Source: JAXMCI01 sp046349435
GTDB taxonomy: Bacteria; Pseudomonadota; Alphaproteobacteria; Dongiales; Dongiaceae
NCBI GenBank assembly: GCA_046349435.1
Contig: JAXMCI010000009.1
Span: forward strand, 143,232 to 207,231
Reading direction: 5' to 3'
DNA length: 64,000 nt
Shown: positions 45,327 through 54,123 of the stretch, in pieces
Layout: every line of letters begins with the position of its first letter
Position numbering within the stretch: the stretch's first letter is position 1
The notes under the pieces: model-generated
Told to the model about the DNA's origin: nothing
Database searches by the model: none
What the model saw: the letters and a program-made list of their open reading frames with translations, nothing else
Made by a program: the position numbers and the translations under genes

Positions 45327-46666
45327 TCCCGCGGCTCCCGGAGGCCGAGGCGCCGGGCCATGGCCGAGGTCATGCGCTGGCCCGGGTCGATCTCCTCCAG
45401 CAGGTCGCGGAAGGCCGGCAGGCCGGGATACATGGCGGCGAAGCCGGCGGGCGACAGCAGCGCGTCCTTGGCGAGATAGACCCGCCCGCCATGGTCGAGC
45501 GTCAGCCGCTCCAGCGCGGCGAACAGCGCCGCGCTGCCGGAGCGGCGCGGGAAGTCGAGCGCCAGGGTGAAGCCGCGGCGCGGGAAGGACAGCAATCCCC
45601 GCCCCTCGCCACCGAGCGTCTTCAGCACCGAGAGGAAGGAGGCGCCGTGGTTGCGGCTGATCGCCTCGAGCAGGGCGCGGATGCCGGCCGGGCTGGTCTC
45701 GTCCGGCAGCACGGCCTGGAACTGGTGGAAGCCGCGCTTGCCGTAGATCCGGTTCCAGCCGGCGATGCCGTCCAGCGGATAGAGGTAGCGCTCGTAATGC
45801 ATCAGCCGGGTGCTGCCGCGGCGCGGCACGCCGCGCCAGTGGAAGGCATTGAACAGGCCGATCGACAGCGGGTTGAGGACGAAGCCCGGCAGGTCGCGCC
45901 GCACCGTCGGGCCGGGCTTGGGCGGCGGCACGCTGGCACCCTCGCGCGCCGGGTCGGCGACCTCCAGGATGCCGCGGCCGAGCCGACGTCCGCGGGCCAG
46001 CGCATCGACCCAGGCGACCGAGAAAGTGGCGGTCTGCCGGTGCTCCTCCATCAGCCCCATCAGCTCGTCCAGGTCGCGCACCCGCCATTGTCGCACCGCC
46101 ACCGCCGGCGAGGGCACCCGCATCAGCTTGAAAGCGAGCGCGACGACGATGCCGGTCAGCCCGATGCCGCCGATGGTCGCGGCGAACAGGCCGGGCCGCT
46201 CGTCCGGCGAGGCGCGCACCACCTCGCCCGAGGGCAGCATCAGGTCGAGCCACAGCAGGTGGTCGCCGAAGCTGCCGGCCCAGTCGTGGTTCTTGCCGTG
46301 GACGTCGGTGGCGACGCCGCCGCCGAGCGTGGCGAAGCCGGTGCCGGGGGTGACCGGCAGCATGAAGCCGCGCGGCAGGAAGAGCCGCAGCATCTCGCCG
46401 AAGGTGACGCCGGGCTCGGCAACGAGCTCGCCGGTTTCCGGGTTGAAGGCGAGGATCCGGTCCAGCCGCTCGGTGAGCAGCGTCCGGCCCCCCGGGTTGA
46501 GCGCGGCGTCGCCGTAGCTGCGTCCGGCGCCGTAGGCGATCGCACCCTCGGGCCCGACCTCGGCGAGCGAGCGCTGCAGCTCGGCGATCCGCTCCGGGCG
46601 CGCCGCCTCGACCGTGGCGACGGTGCTGCGGCCCCAGCCGTTGAGCGTGGCCCGACGCCACCTCAC
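45323..46666 (-). CDS. FAD-linked oxidase, DprE1-like
   Basis: GTG 46666 overlaps the flippase gene stop (GTGA) and gives a 447-residue protein starting (M)RWRRATLNGWGRS, the DprE1 N-terminal motif. The FAD domain follows: YGAGRSYGDAALN, LVAEPGVTFGEML and TPGTGFATLGGGVATDVHGKNHDWAGSFGDH. DprE1 oxidises decaprenylphosphoryl ribose at C2. The pair DprE1-DprE2 epimerises it to the arabinose form. A residue equivalent to the benzothiazinone-binding Cys cannot be assigned without alignment. Confidence 0.88.
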   Translation of the reverse strand: MRWRRATLNGWGRSTVATVEAARPERIAELQRSLAEVGPEGAIAYGAGRSYGDAALNPGGRTLLTERLDRILAFNPETGELVAEPGVTFGEMLRLFLPRGFMLPVTPGTGFATLGGGVATDVHGKNHDWAGSFGDHLLWLDLMLPSGEVVRASPDERPGLFAATIGGIGLTGIVVALAFKLMRVPSPAVAVRQWRVRDLDELMGLMEEHRQTATFSVAWVDALARGRRLGRGILEVADPAREGASVPPPKPGPTVRRDLPGFVLNPLSIGLFNAFHWRGVPRRGSTRLMHYERYLYPLDGIAGWNRIYGKRGFHQFQAVLPDETSPAGIRALLEAISRNHGASFLSVLKTLGGEGRGLLSFPRRGFTLALDFPRRSGSAALFAALERLTLDHGGRVYLAKDALLSPAGFAAMYPGLPAFRDLLEEIDPGQRMTSAMARRLGLREPRE

Positions 46667-47685
46667 GGCCGCACCGCCAGGCCGAGCGGCGCCACGGCCG
46701 GCCGCCGGGTCAGGCGCAGCGCGAAGGGCATGGCGAGCGAGCCGAGCCCGACGCCGAACCACAGGGTGGTGAGGCGGATCACTGCGGTGGCGGCGACCGC
46801 GCGGTCGAACTCGACGCCGAGCGCCACCAGGGCGCCGAGCAGCACCGCCTCGGCGCCGCCCAGCCCGCCCGGCAGCATCGAGACGCCGCCGGCGACCAGC
46901 GACAGGGTGAAGACGCCCATCGCGGCCAGCGCCGGCACCTGCGCGCCGAGATCGTGCAGCAGCCAGGCGAAGGCGCCGGACTCGGCGAGCCAGCCGATCA
47001 GCGACAGCAGCAGGGCCGGCAGATAGGTGCGCGGCTCGAGCAGGCGCGCGGTGTGGCGCAGCGCCGTGCGCATCCGGGCGAAGAGCCGCCGCCCGCGCCG
47101 GCGGCCGAGCCGGTAGAGCCCGCCCAGCCCCTCGATCAGCGGGCCGGGGAAGACGAAGGCGACGGTGACCAGCACCACGACGAGGCCGGCCGGCAGCGCC
47201 AGCCAGGCCTGGCCGGGAAAGCCGAAGCAGCTGATCAGCAGCAGCAGCAGAACGCCGTTCATGTCGCTGAGACGGTCCCCCAGGAAGAGCGGCGCGAGCC
47301 GCTCGTAACGATAGCCGTAGCGGCGCTCGATCAGCCAGAGCCGCAGCCCCTCCCCGACCTTGCCCGGGGTCGTGGTCAGCGCGAAGCCGGCGACGAAGAT
47401 CAGCAGGTTGCGCCAGGCCGGCACGACGACGCCGAGACGGCGCGAGAAGATCAGCCAGCGCAGACCGCGGCTGAGATAGTTGACCAGCGACAGGCCGAGC
47501 AGGCCGAGCAGGGTCGCCGGCGAGAGCAGGGCGAGCTTCCCGGCCACGTCGCCGGCCAGCACCGAGAGCAGCGCCGTGCCGGCGACGAACAGCACCGCCG
47601 TGCCGACCACGGCATATTCCAGCCGGCGCAGCCGGCCGCGGCCGAAGCCCGGCTTGGCGTCGTGGGCCGGCCGCCGCTCAGCCAT
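46663..47685 (-). CDS. Lysylphosphatidylglycerol synthase TM-type flippase-like protein
   Basis: The 340-residue protein has about eight membrane helices. The family motif TTTPGKVGEGLRLWLIERRYG at about 104-124 and GGVSMLPGGLGGAEAVLLGAL near the C terminus are the LPG_synthase_TM signature. In its place between the UbiA-like and DprE1-like genes (8-bp and 4-bp overlaps) it may flip or present the polyprenyl-phosphate pentose across the membrane. That function is inferred only. Confidence 0.82.
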   Translation of the reverse strand: MAERRPAHDAKPGFGRGRLRRLEYAVVGTAVLFVAGTALLSVLAGDVAGKLALLSPATLLGLLGLSLVNYLSRGLRWLIFSRRLGVVVPAWRNLLIFVAGFALTTTPGKVGEGLRLWLIERRYGYRYERLAPLFLGDRLSDMNGVLLLLLISCFGFPGQAWLALPAGLVVVLVTVAFVFPGPLIEGLGGLYRLGRRRGRRLFARMRTALRHTARLLEPRTYLPALLLSLIGWLAESGAFAWLLHDLGAQVPALAAMGVFTLSLVAGGVSMLPGGLGGAEAVLLGALVALGVEFDRAVAATAVIRLTTLWFGVGLGSLAMPFALRLTRRPAVAPLGLAVRP

Positions 47686-48586
47686 AGATCAGCCAGCCGA
47701 AGGTGGCGAGCCAGCCGATCACGGCAACCAGCAGGAAGCGGTCGGTCAGCACCACCTGGGTGGGCGAGCCGGAGCGCTCCTCGACCAGGGTGATCTGCAG
47801 GTAGCGCAGCACCCCGGCGATGACGAAGGGGGCGGTGACGTAGAGCTGGTCGGTGTGGTAGCGGGCGATGTTCTCGGGCGCGGTGGTGTAGAGCAGGTAG
47901 GAGACGAGGAGCGCCGCCAGCACGATGGCGATGCTGGTGTCGAGGAAGCGGATGTTGTACCCGGCGAGGCTGGCGCGATGCGCCCCGGCCAGCCCCTTGA
48001 CCAGGTCGTCGCGGCGCTTGGCGAGCGCCAGGAACAGGGCCAGCAGCATGGTGCAGGCGATGATCCAGACCGTGGGGTGGACGCCGACCAGCGCGCCGCC
48101 GGCATAGACGCGCAGCACGAAGCCCAGCGCGATGACCATGACGTCGACGATCGCCAGCCGCTTCAGCCCGAAGGAGTAGCCGAGATTGATGGCGAGATAG
48201 AGGCCGAGCACGGCGAGGAAGGCGGGCGGCAACAGCAGGCCGGCCGCCAGCCCGGCGAGCAGCAGCAGCACCATCGCGGCGAAGGCCAGCGGCAGCCCGA
48301 CCAGGCCGGCGGCGAGCGGCCGGAGCCGCTTGGTCGGGTGGGCCCGGTCGGCCTCCCGGTCGACGGCGTCGTTGAGGATGTAGACCGCGCTCGACACGGC
48401 GCAGAAGGCTAGCACGCCGAGTGCCACCTGCCCGACCGCGTCGGCGTCCAGCCGGGCCGGGGTGAAGAACAGCGGCGCCGCGACGAAGACGTTCTTCACC
48501 CACTGGTGCGGCCGCAGCAGCCGGACCAGGCCGACGGCCGTGCCGCCGCGGCCGGCCCGTTCCAGGCTGTCAGGCGCGCTCGTCAT
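47678..48586 (-). CDS. UbiA-family prenyltransferase, decaprenyl-phosphate phosphoribosyltransferase-like
   Basis: The 302-residue protein has eight to nine helices and two Asp-rich motifs: YILNDAVDREADRAHPTKRLRPLAAG (NDxxDREADRxHPxKxxRP) and the second site at IVDVMVIALGFVLRVYAGG. This form matches DPPR synthase, which joins phosphoribosyl pyrophosphate to decaprenyl phosphate, more than ubiquinone or heme synthesis enzymes. It overlaps the hda-like gene by 17 bp and the flippase-like gene by 8 bp. Confidence 0.86.
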   Translation of the reverse strand: MTSAPDSLERAGRGGTAVGLVRLLRPHQWVKNVFVAAPLFFTPARLDADAVGQVALGVLAFCAVSSAVYILNDAVDREADRAHPTKRLRPLAAGLVGLPLAFAAMVLLLLAGLAAGLLLPPAFLAVLGLYLAINLGYSFGLKRLAIVDVMVIALGFVLRVYAGGALVGVHPTVWIIACTMLLALFLALAKRRDDLVKGLAGAHRASLAGYNIRFLDTSIAIVLAALLVSYLLYTTAPENIARYHTDQLYVTAPFVIAGVLRYLQITLVEERSGSPTQVVLTDRFLLVAVIGWLATFGWLIYG

Positions 48587-49262
48587 CGGCCAGCAGCTCG
48601 TGGGCCAGCCGCAGGCTGATCGGCCGGCCGGCGGCCAGCGCCGCGCGGTCGAGCCGGGCGACCACCGCCTGGGCGGCCGCGAAGGAGCGCTCGATGCGCG
48701 CCGTCAGGTAGGCCGGCAGCTCCGGCCCGACCGCCACCTGGCGGTCGGCGAAGAGCTTGGCCAGCACCGCCTCGAGCAGCGCGTCGTCGGGCTCGGCGAC
48801 GGCCACGCTGGCCGCCGCGGTGAGGCGCGAGCGCAGGTCGGGCAGCAGGATCGGCCAGCGCGCCGGCGGCTGCCGGCCGAGCAGCAGCAGGTGGCGGCCG
48901 CGCTCGGCCATCAGGTTGTGGAGGTGGAGCAGCACCCGCTCCGCGGCCGGCCCCAGCGGCGCGGCGCCGAGCCCGTCGATCGCCACCGGCGCGGCGGAGG
49001 CCTGCTCCGGATCGAGGCCGGCGAGCCCGGCCGGGCTCAGCAGGGCGGCGCCGCTGCGCTTCGCCCAGATATGGGCGAGGTGGGTCTTGCCGCTGCCCGC
49101 CGGGCCGTGGATGGCGAGCGCCGGGCCGGGCCAGCCCGGCCAGCGCTCGATCCAGCCGAGCGCCGCCCGGTTGCCCTCGGCGACGACGAAGTCGCGGTCG
49201 CCGAGCTGGGTCGGATGGCCGAGCTCGAGCGGCAGCTGCGGACGGGCCGGGGCCGCGGTCAT
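48570..49262 (-). CDS. hda: HdaA/DnaA-related replication regulator
   Basis: The 230-residue protein lacks the DnaA N- and C-terminal parts and keeps the AAA+ core: RDFVVAEGNRAAL, Walker A IHGPAGSGKTHLAHIW, a Walker B position VAIDGL, and LRSRLTAAASVAVAEPDD. The gene sits right after pgsA, the usual alphaproteobacterial place of HdaA. HdaA stimulates ATP hydrolysis by DnaA and limits re-initiation. Overlaps of 4 bp and 17 bp tie it to pgsA and ubiA. Confidence 0.85.
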   Translation of the reverse strand: MTAAPARPQLPLELGHPTQLGDRDFVVAEGNRAALGWIERWPGWPGPALAIHGPAGSGKTHLAHIWAKRSGAALLSPAGLAGLDPEQASAAPVAIDGLGAAPLGPAAERVLLHLHNLMAERGRHLLLLGRQPPARWPILLPDLRSRLTAAASVAVAEPDDALLEAVLAKLFADRQVAVGPELPAYLTARIERSFAAAQAVVARLDRAALAAGRPISLRLAHELLADDERA

Positions 49263-49822
49263 TCCACCCCTTCCATGCGCAGCGCCTTCCAGCCCCAGAT
49301 GATCAGGTAGGCGGCGCCGGAGGCCAGCGTGGTGGCGGCGACCAGGGGCACCAGCAGCTCGTCCAGCCCGTAATCGGCGCCGAGCCCGGATTGCGCCAGC
49401 ACCACCGCGGCCAGCGCGATCTGCGCCGTGGTGTTTATCTTGCTGACGAACAGCGGCTGCATCGTCAGCTTTCCCGTCACCGTGTGATAAAGAATGGCGC
49501 CGCCGATGATCAGCACGTCGCGGAAGACGACGAGGATCACCAGCCAGCTGGCCATGTGCCCGACATAGCCGAGCGTGACGTAGACGCTGGTCAGCAGCGC
49601 CTTGTCGGCCAGCGGGTCGAGATAGCCGCCGATCACCGAGCGCGCCCCGAAATGCTTGGCGATGAAGCCGTCGAGCGCGTCGGAGATCCCGGCCGCGACG
49701 AACATCCAGAAGGCGACGCCGAGCCGGTCGTTGATGATCAGCCATACGGTCACCGGCACGGCGAGCAGCCGCGCCAGGCTGATCAGGTTGGGCAGCGCGG
49801 CGTAGAGCCGGCGCCCGCTCAA
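49259..49822 (-). CDS. CDP-alcohol phosphatidyltransferase (PgsA-like)
   Basis: The protein has 187 residues from TTG 49822, which overlaps the DUF2066 stop (TTGA); no ATG gives the N-terminal PNLISLARLLAVPVTVWL segment. The active-site motif is SDALDGFIAKHFGARSVIGGYLDPLADK (DxxDG-x12-G-x3-D-x3-D). Family members make phosphatidylglycerophosphate or related lipids from CDP-diacylglycerol. Five to six membrane helices. A cardiolipin-synthase role is also possible. Confidence 0.9.
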   Translation of the reverse strand: MSGRRLYAALPNLISLARLLAVPVTVWLIINDRLGVAFWMFVAAGISDALDGFIAKHFGARSVIGGYLDPLADKALLTSVYVTLGYVGHMASWLVILVVFRDVLIIGGAILYHTVTGKLTMQPLFVSKINTTAQIALAAVVLAQSGLGADYGLDELLVPLVAATTLASGAAYLIIWGWKALRMEGVE

Positions 49823-50952
49823 TTGCTCGGGGCGGGCGCCGGCGCGGCTGCCGCGCCCCCGCCCGCCAGCACCCAGCCGTCCGGCGCCTGGCTGAGCGAG
49901 AGGTCGCGCTGGGCGACCGCCTGGGCGAGCTGCGCCGGGTCGCCGAAGAACACCAGGTTGAGCCGGGCCTCCTGGCGCGACAGGTAGGTCACCTCGCTGC
50001 GCTTGATGGTCGCCACCTGGGAGAGCCGGCGGCGGACCTCGACCCAGTTGTCGAGCCCGGTCAGCGGCACGCGCACCGCCAGCGTCTGCTCGGCGCCGCC
50101 GGTCACCAGGTTCTGCTGCTTCCACGAGGCCTGCACCTGCTCGGCCAGCCGCTGCGCCCCCTGGGCGAAAAGGGCGTCGAGGCTCTGGCCGTCGCCGGTC
50201 GCGGTCGCCTGGTAGGTGGCGGTGTTGCCGCCGGTGCCGTAGCGGTGCCCGGTCACCACCAGCCGCTTGCCGCCGTCGAGCAGCTGCGCCTCGGCGACCA
50301 GGGCGTCGGGCGCCTTGTAGTGCTCGGCCAGCGGCAGCAGCCGGGCGGTGTCGCCGGCCAGCGCCTGCCCGGCGTCGATCGCGGCGAGGTCCTGGGCGTC
50401 GCCCAGCGGCACCAGCAGCGGCACCAGGTCGCCGCCGGAGGAGCGGGCGGACCAGGCGGCGCGCCAGCCATTGCCCTCCTCCCACAGCTCGCTCTTGCCG
50501 TCGACGGTCAGCACCGGGACGACCAGGATCGGCTTGCTCACCGTCTCGGCATAGTGCACCTGGCCGCCGCCGAGCAGGTCGCGGACCGGGCTCTCGCGGA
50601 AGCTGAAGGCGAGCTTGCCGATGTAGCGGACGTCGGAGACGTGCTCCTCCTCCACCTCGAAGCTCTTCACCATGTCGGTGAGCTGGGCGTCGGAGGGCGT
50701 CGGCAGGCGGCCGGCATCCTCGCTCGACACCAGCCGGCCGATCAGCATGTCCCAGGCCTTGCGCTGGCCCTGCACGACCGCCTGGTCGCGCGCCTCGGCG
50801 GCGCTCTTGGCGGTCACGTCGACCGGCACGTCGCGGACCTCGAACAGGTCGCTCTGGGCCTGCGCCGCAGCCGGCAGCAGCAGCGCCAGGAGCAGCGCCA
50901 GGACGGGAGCGAGGAGCGCATTGCGAGGACGACGAGGTTCCGGATGGGCCAT
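49819..50952 (-). CDS. DUF2066 family exported protein
   Basis: The 377-residue protein starts with a signal peptide (NALLAPVLALLLALLLPAAAQA) and continues LFEVRDVPVDVTAKSAAEARDQAVVQGQRKA, the DUF2066 N terminus. Function of the family is unknown, but the gene is regularly found divergent from purM and ahead of pgsA-hda in alphaproteobacteria, as here. A Pro/Ala-rich tail ends it. It is the first gene of the leftward run to 44.6 kb. Confidence 0.88.
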   Translation of the reverse strand: MAHPEPRRPRNALLAPVLALLLALLLPAAAQAQSDLFEVRDVPVDVTAKSAAEARDQAVVQGQRKAWDMLIGRLVSSEDAGRLPTPSDAQLTDMVKSFEVEEEHVSDVRYIGKLAFSFRESPVRDLLGGGQVHYAETVSKPILVVPVLTVDGKSELWEEGNGWRAAWSARSSGGDLVPLLVPLGDAQDLAAIDAGQALAGDTARLLPLAEHYKAPDALVAEAQLLDGGKRLVVTGHRYGTGGNTATYQATATGDGQSLDALFAQGAQRLAEQVQASWKQQNLVTGGAEQTLAVRVPLTGLDNWVEVRRRLSQVATIKRSEVTYLSRQEARLNLVFFGDPAQLAQAVAQRDLSLSQAPDGWVLAGGGAAAAPAPAPSN

Positions 50953-51066
50953 TGCAAACCGCCTGGGATCCCGTATGTTCCGCCGCGAATTGGCCTCGCC
51001 GGCCGCGACGCCCGTCCGGCGCCCGCGGACGCAGCCGCTATATAGCCGATCCGCCCGGAGGATACC

Positions 51067-52128
51067 ATAAAGAGCCAGACTTACCGGGAGGCAGGCGTCG
51101 ACATCGACGCCGGCGCCGCGCTGGTCGAGGCGATCAAGCCGCTGGCCCGGGCCACCCGGCGGAGCGGCTCGATGGGCGGGCTGGGCGGCTTCGGCGCGCT
51201 GTTCGACCCCGCCCCGCTCGGCTATCGCGACCCGCTGCTGGTCGCCACCACCGACGGGGTCGGCACCAAGCTCAAGATCGCCATCGCCGCCGGCCGCCAC
51301 GACACCATCGGCATCGACCTGGTGGCGATGTGCGTCAACGACCTCGTGGTCCAGGGCGCCGAGCCGCTGTTCTTCCTCGATTATTTCGCCACCGGCCGCC
51401 TCTCGGTGCCGGTCGGCACCGCCGTCGTCGCCGGCATCGCCGCGGCCTGCCGGGAGTCCGGCTGCGCGCTGATCGGCGGCGAGACGGCGGAGATGCCGGG
51501 CGTCTACCAGGGCGCCGACTACGATCTCGCCGGCTTCGCGGTCGGCATCGTCGAGCGCGACCGGGTGCTGCCGCGGGCCGACGTGCGGGCCGGCGACCTG
51601 GTGCTCGGGCTGGCCTCCAGCGGGGTCCATTCCAACGGCTTCTCGCTGGTCCGCCGGGTGGTCGAGGCGAGCGGCCTCGGCTATGGCGACCCGGCACCGT
51701 TCGCCGGCGGCAGCCTGGGCGAGGCGCTGCTGGCGCCGACCCGGCTCTATGTCCGCAGCTGCCTGGCGCTGGCCCGCGCCGGCCGGGTCAAGGCGCTGGC
51801 CCACATCACCGGCGGCGGCCTGCTCGAGAACATCCCGCGCGTCCTGCCGGACGGGCTGCAGGCCGAGCTCGACGCCGCCGCCTGGCCGCTGCCGCCGGTC
51901 TTCGCCTGGCTGCGCCGGCAGGGCGGCATCGCCGCGGCGGAGCTGGCCCGCACCTTCAATTGCGGCATCGGCATGATGGCGGTGGTCGCGCCGGAGGAGG
52001 CCGACGCGGCGGCCGCGGCGCTCGCCGCCGGCGGCGAGACGGTGCACCGCATCGGCCGCATCGTCGAGCGGCCGGCCGGCGCGGCCGGCGCGGTGGTGCG
52101 CAACATGGACGATTCGTGGCGCGGCTGA
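51067..52128 (+). CDS. purM: Phosphoribosylformylglycinamidine cyclo-ligase, apparent ATA start
   Basis: The conserved PurM N terminus (KSQTYREAGVDIDAGAALVE) is in frame upstream of the first ATG at 51172. The only sensible start is ATA 51067, with GGAGG five bases upstream; an in-frame stop lies at 51043. From there the protein has 353 residues, the usual length. Other motifs: GGLGGFGALFD, LVATTDGVGTKLKIA, LIGGETAEMPG, GVHSNGFSLVR and HITGGGLLENIPR. PurM makes aminoimidazole ribotide in purine synthesis. It is followed by purN with a 13-bp overlap. Confidence 0.93.
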   Translation: MKSQTYREAGVDIDAGAALVEAIKPLARATRRSGSMGGLGGFGALFDPAPLGYRDPLLVATTDGVGTKLKIAIAAGRHDTIGIDLVAMCVNDLVVQGAEPLFFLDYFATGRLSVPVGTAVVAGIAAACRESGCALIGGETAEMPGVYQGADYDLAGFAVGIVERDRVLPRADVRAGDLVLGLASSGVHSNGFSLVRRVVEASGLGYGDPAPFAGGSLGEALLAPTRLYVRSCLALARAGRVKALAHITGGGLLENIPRVLPDGLQAELDAAAWPLPPVFAWLRRQGGIAAAELARTFNCGIGMMAVVAPEEADAAAAALAAGGETVHRIGRIVERPAGAAGAVVRNMDDSWRG

Positions 52129-52772
52129 AGGTCGCCGTCCTCGTCTCCGGGCGCGGCAGCAACCTGCAGGCGCTGCTCGCGGCCTGCCGCGATCCCGCCA
52201 TGCCGGCCGAGATCGTGCTGGTGATCAGCAACCGGCCGGGTGCCGGCGGGCTGGCCCATGCCGCCGCCGCCGGGGTGGCGACCGCGGTGATCGACCATCG
52301 CGCCTTTCCCGACCGCGCCGCCTTCGACGCGGCGCTCGATGCGCGGCTGCGCGCCGCCGGCGTCGGCCTGGTCTGCCTCGCCGGCTTCATGCGGCTGCTC
52401 ACCGCCGGCTTCATCGAGTCCTGGCGCGACCGGCTGGTCAACATCCACCCCTCGCTGCTGCCCGCCTTCCCCGGCCTCGACACCCATGCCCGGGCGCTCG
52501 CCGCCGGCGTCCGCTTCGCCGGCTGCACCGTCCACCTCGTGCGCTTCGAGACCGACACCGGCCCGATCCTGGTGCAGGCCGCCGTGCCGGTGCGGCCGGA
52601 GGACGACGCCGACAGCCTGGCCGCCCGGGTGCTGGCCGAGGAGCACCGCATCTACCCGATGGCGCTGCGCTGGCTGGCCGAGGGCCGCGTCCGGGTCGCG
52701 GGCGAGCGGGCGGTGATCGCCGGCGCCGCCGCCCCGCCGGCGGCCGCGATCTGCCCGGCGGACCGGGCCTAG
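52116..52772 (+). CDS. purN: Phosphoribosylglycinamide formyltransferase
   Basis: GTG 52116 gives a 218-residue protein starting (M)ARLKVAVLVSGRGSNLQALL. Catalytic elements are present: ISNRPGAGGL, CLAGFMRLLTAGFI, the Asn-His-Asp site in VNIHPSLLPAFPGLDTHARAL, and FETDTGPILVQAAVPV. PurN formylates GAR using 10-formyltetrahydrofolate. The start overlaps purM by 13 bp, so the two are cotranslated. Confidence 0.96.
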   Translation: MARLKVAVLVSGRGSNLQALLAACRDPAMPAEIVLVISNRPGAGGLAHAAAAGVATAVIDHRAFPDRAAFDAALDARLRAAGVGLVCLAGFMRLLTAGFIESWRDRLVNIHPSLLPAFPGLDTHARALAAGVRFAGCTVHLVRFETDTGPILVQAAVPVRPEDDADSLAARVLAEEHRIYPMALRWLAEGRVRVAGERAVIAGAAAPPAAAICPADRA

Positions 52773-52793
52773 CGGCGGGGAGGACCGGCGGAG

Positions 52794-54113
52794 ATGAGCG
52801 ACCTCCAGGAGATCGTCGTCGTCGCGCTGCTCGGGCTCGCCGTCACCTCGTCGAACATGATCGGCGCCGGGCTCGGGCTCTATCTCCGGCCCTCGCAGAA
52901 GCTGCTCGCCGGCACCCTCGCCTTCGCCGCCGGCGCGCTGATCACCGCGCTCGCCATCGAGCTCGGCTATCTCGGCGCGCTCGACCTGCACCGCCGCGGC
53001 TTCGGCACCGGGGAGGCCTGGCTGTTCATCGCCGGCGGCTTCGCGGTCGGCGCCGTCTTCTACTACGCCGCCGCCCGGCTGCTCGACAGCGAGGGCGCCG
53101 CCATCCGGCTGCCCAGCCGCTTCCGCGAGTACGCCAAGCGGCGCCAGCGGCGCGACGCGGCGGCGGTGATCCGGCTGCTCGCCCAGGGCGACCTGATGCG
53201 CCACCTGCCGCCCGAGCGGATCGACGAGATCCTGCCGCTGATCGGGCAGCGCCGGCTGGCGCCGGGCGAGGTGCTGTTCGAGGCCGGGGCCGAGGCCGAC
53301 GGCCTCTACATCGTCGCCGCCGGCGAGGTCGAGGTGCTGGAGGAGGACGAGCCGAGCGACCTGCCGCTCGCCCGGCTCGGGCCGGGCCAGGCCTTCGGCG
53401 AGATGGCGCTGCTCACCGGCACGCCGCGCACCGCGACGATCCGCGGGCTCGCCGATACCGAGCTCCTGACCATCACGCGCGACGACTTCCTGCGGCTGAT
53501 GGAGAGCGATTCACAGCTCGCCGCCGCCGCCCGCCGCCTCAGCCACGACCGCGCCATCCACAATCTCAGCGCCGGCGGCGACCACCCGGAGATGTGGGCG
53601 CGCGTCGCCCGCCACAGCCTGGCGCCGCCGAGCCCGCAGGAGAGCGACCGGCTGCTCGCCGAGGCCGCCCAGGGCGCCGGGCTGGCGATCGTCTTCGGCA
53701 ACATCCTCGACACCATCCCCGGCTGCCTGGTGATCGGCGCCAAGTTCACCAGCTTCTCCGACCTGTCGCTGACCCTGATCCTCGGCATGTTCCTGGGCGG
53801 CGTGCCGGAGGCGGCGGCGAGCGGCGCGATGCTGCGCCGCGCCGGCTTCAAGCCGCGCACCATCCTGCTGCTGTGGTCCGCCGTGCTGTTCGCCGGCGTG
53901 CTGGCGGCGGTCGCCGGCAAGGCCTTCATTGGCAACACCGACTCGCTGACTGCGGTGTTCTGCCAGGCGATCGCCGGTGGCGCCGTGCTGGCGCTGATCG
54001 CCCACGCCATGATCCCCGAGGCGATCGAGGAGGCCGGCTCGCTGATCGTGCTGCCGACCGTGGCGGGATTCCTGGCGGCGCTCTATCCGGCGCTCGAGGA
54101 GTCGTTCCACTAG
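52794..54113 (+). CDS. ZIP-like membrane protein with inserted cyclic-nucleotide-binding domain
   Basis: The 439-residue protein has three helices at about 7-105, a cytoplasmic domain at about 118-260, then four or five helices at 300-437. The middle domain is a CNB fold with the phosphate-binding cassette FGEMALLTGTPRTATIRG, where the FGE..ALL...R pattern that contacts cAMP is intact. The membrane halves resemble ZIP transporters (GNILDTIPGCLVIGAK, GGVPEAAASGAML, HAMIPEAIEEAG), but the usual metal-ligand His residues are mostly replaced. It follows purN by 21 bp. Transport substrate is unknown. Confidence 0.8.
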   Translation: MSDLQEIVVVALLGLAVTSSNMIGAGLGLYLRPSQKLLAGTLAFAAGALITALAIELGYLGALDLHRRGFGTGEAWLFIAGGFAVGAVFYYAAARLLDSEGAAIRLPSRFREYAKRRQRRDAAAVIRLLAQGDLMRHLPPERIDEILPLIGQRRLAPGEVLFEAGAEADGLYIVAAGEVEVLEEDEPSDLPLARLGPGQAFGEMALLTGTPRTATIRGLADTELLTITRDDFLRLMESDSQLAAAARRLSHDRAIHNLSAGGDHPEMWARVARHSLAPPSPQESDRLLAEAAQGAGLAIVFGNILDTIPGCLVIGAKFTSFSDLSLTLILGMFLGGVPEAAASGAMLRRAGFKPRTILLLWSAVLFAGVLAAVAGKAFIGNTDSLTAVFCQAIAGGAVLALIAHAMIPEAIEEAGSLIVLPTVAGFLAALYPALEESFH

Positions 54114-54123
54114 CCGGCGATCG

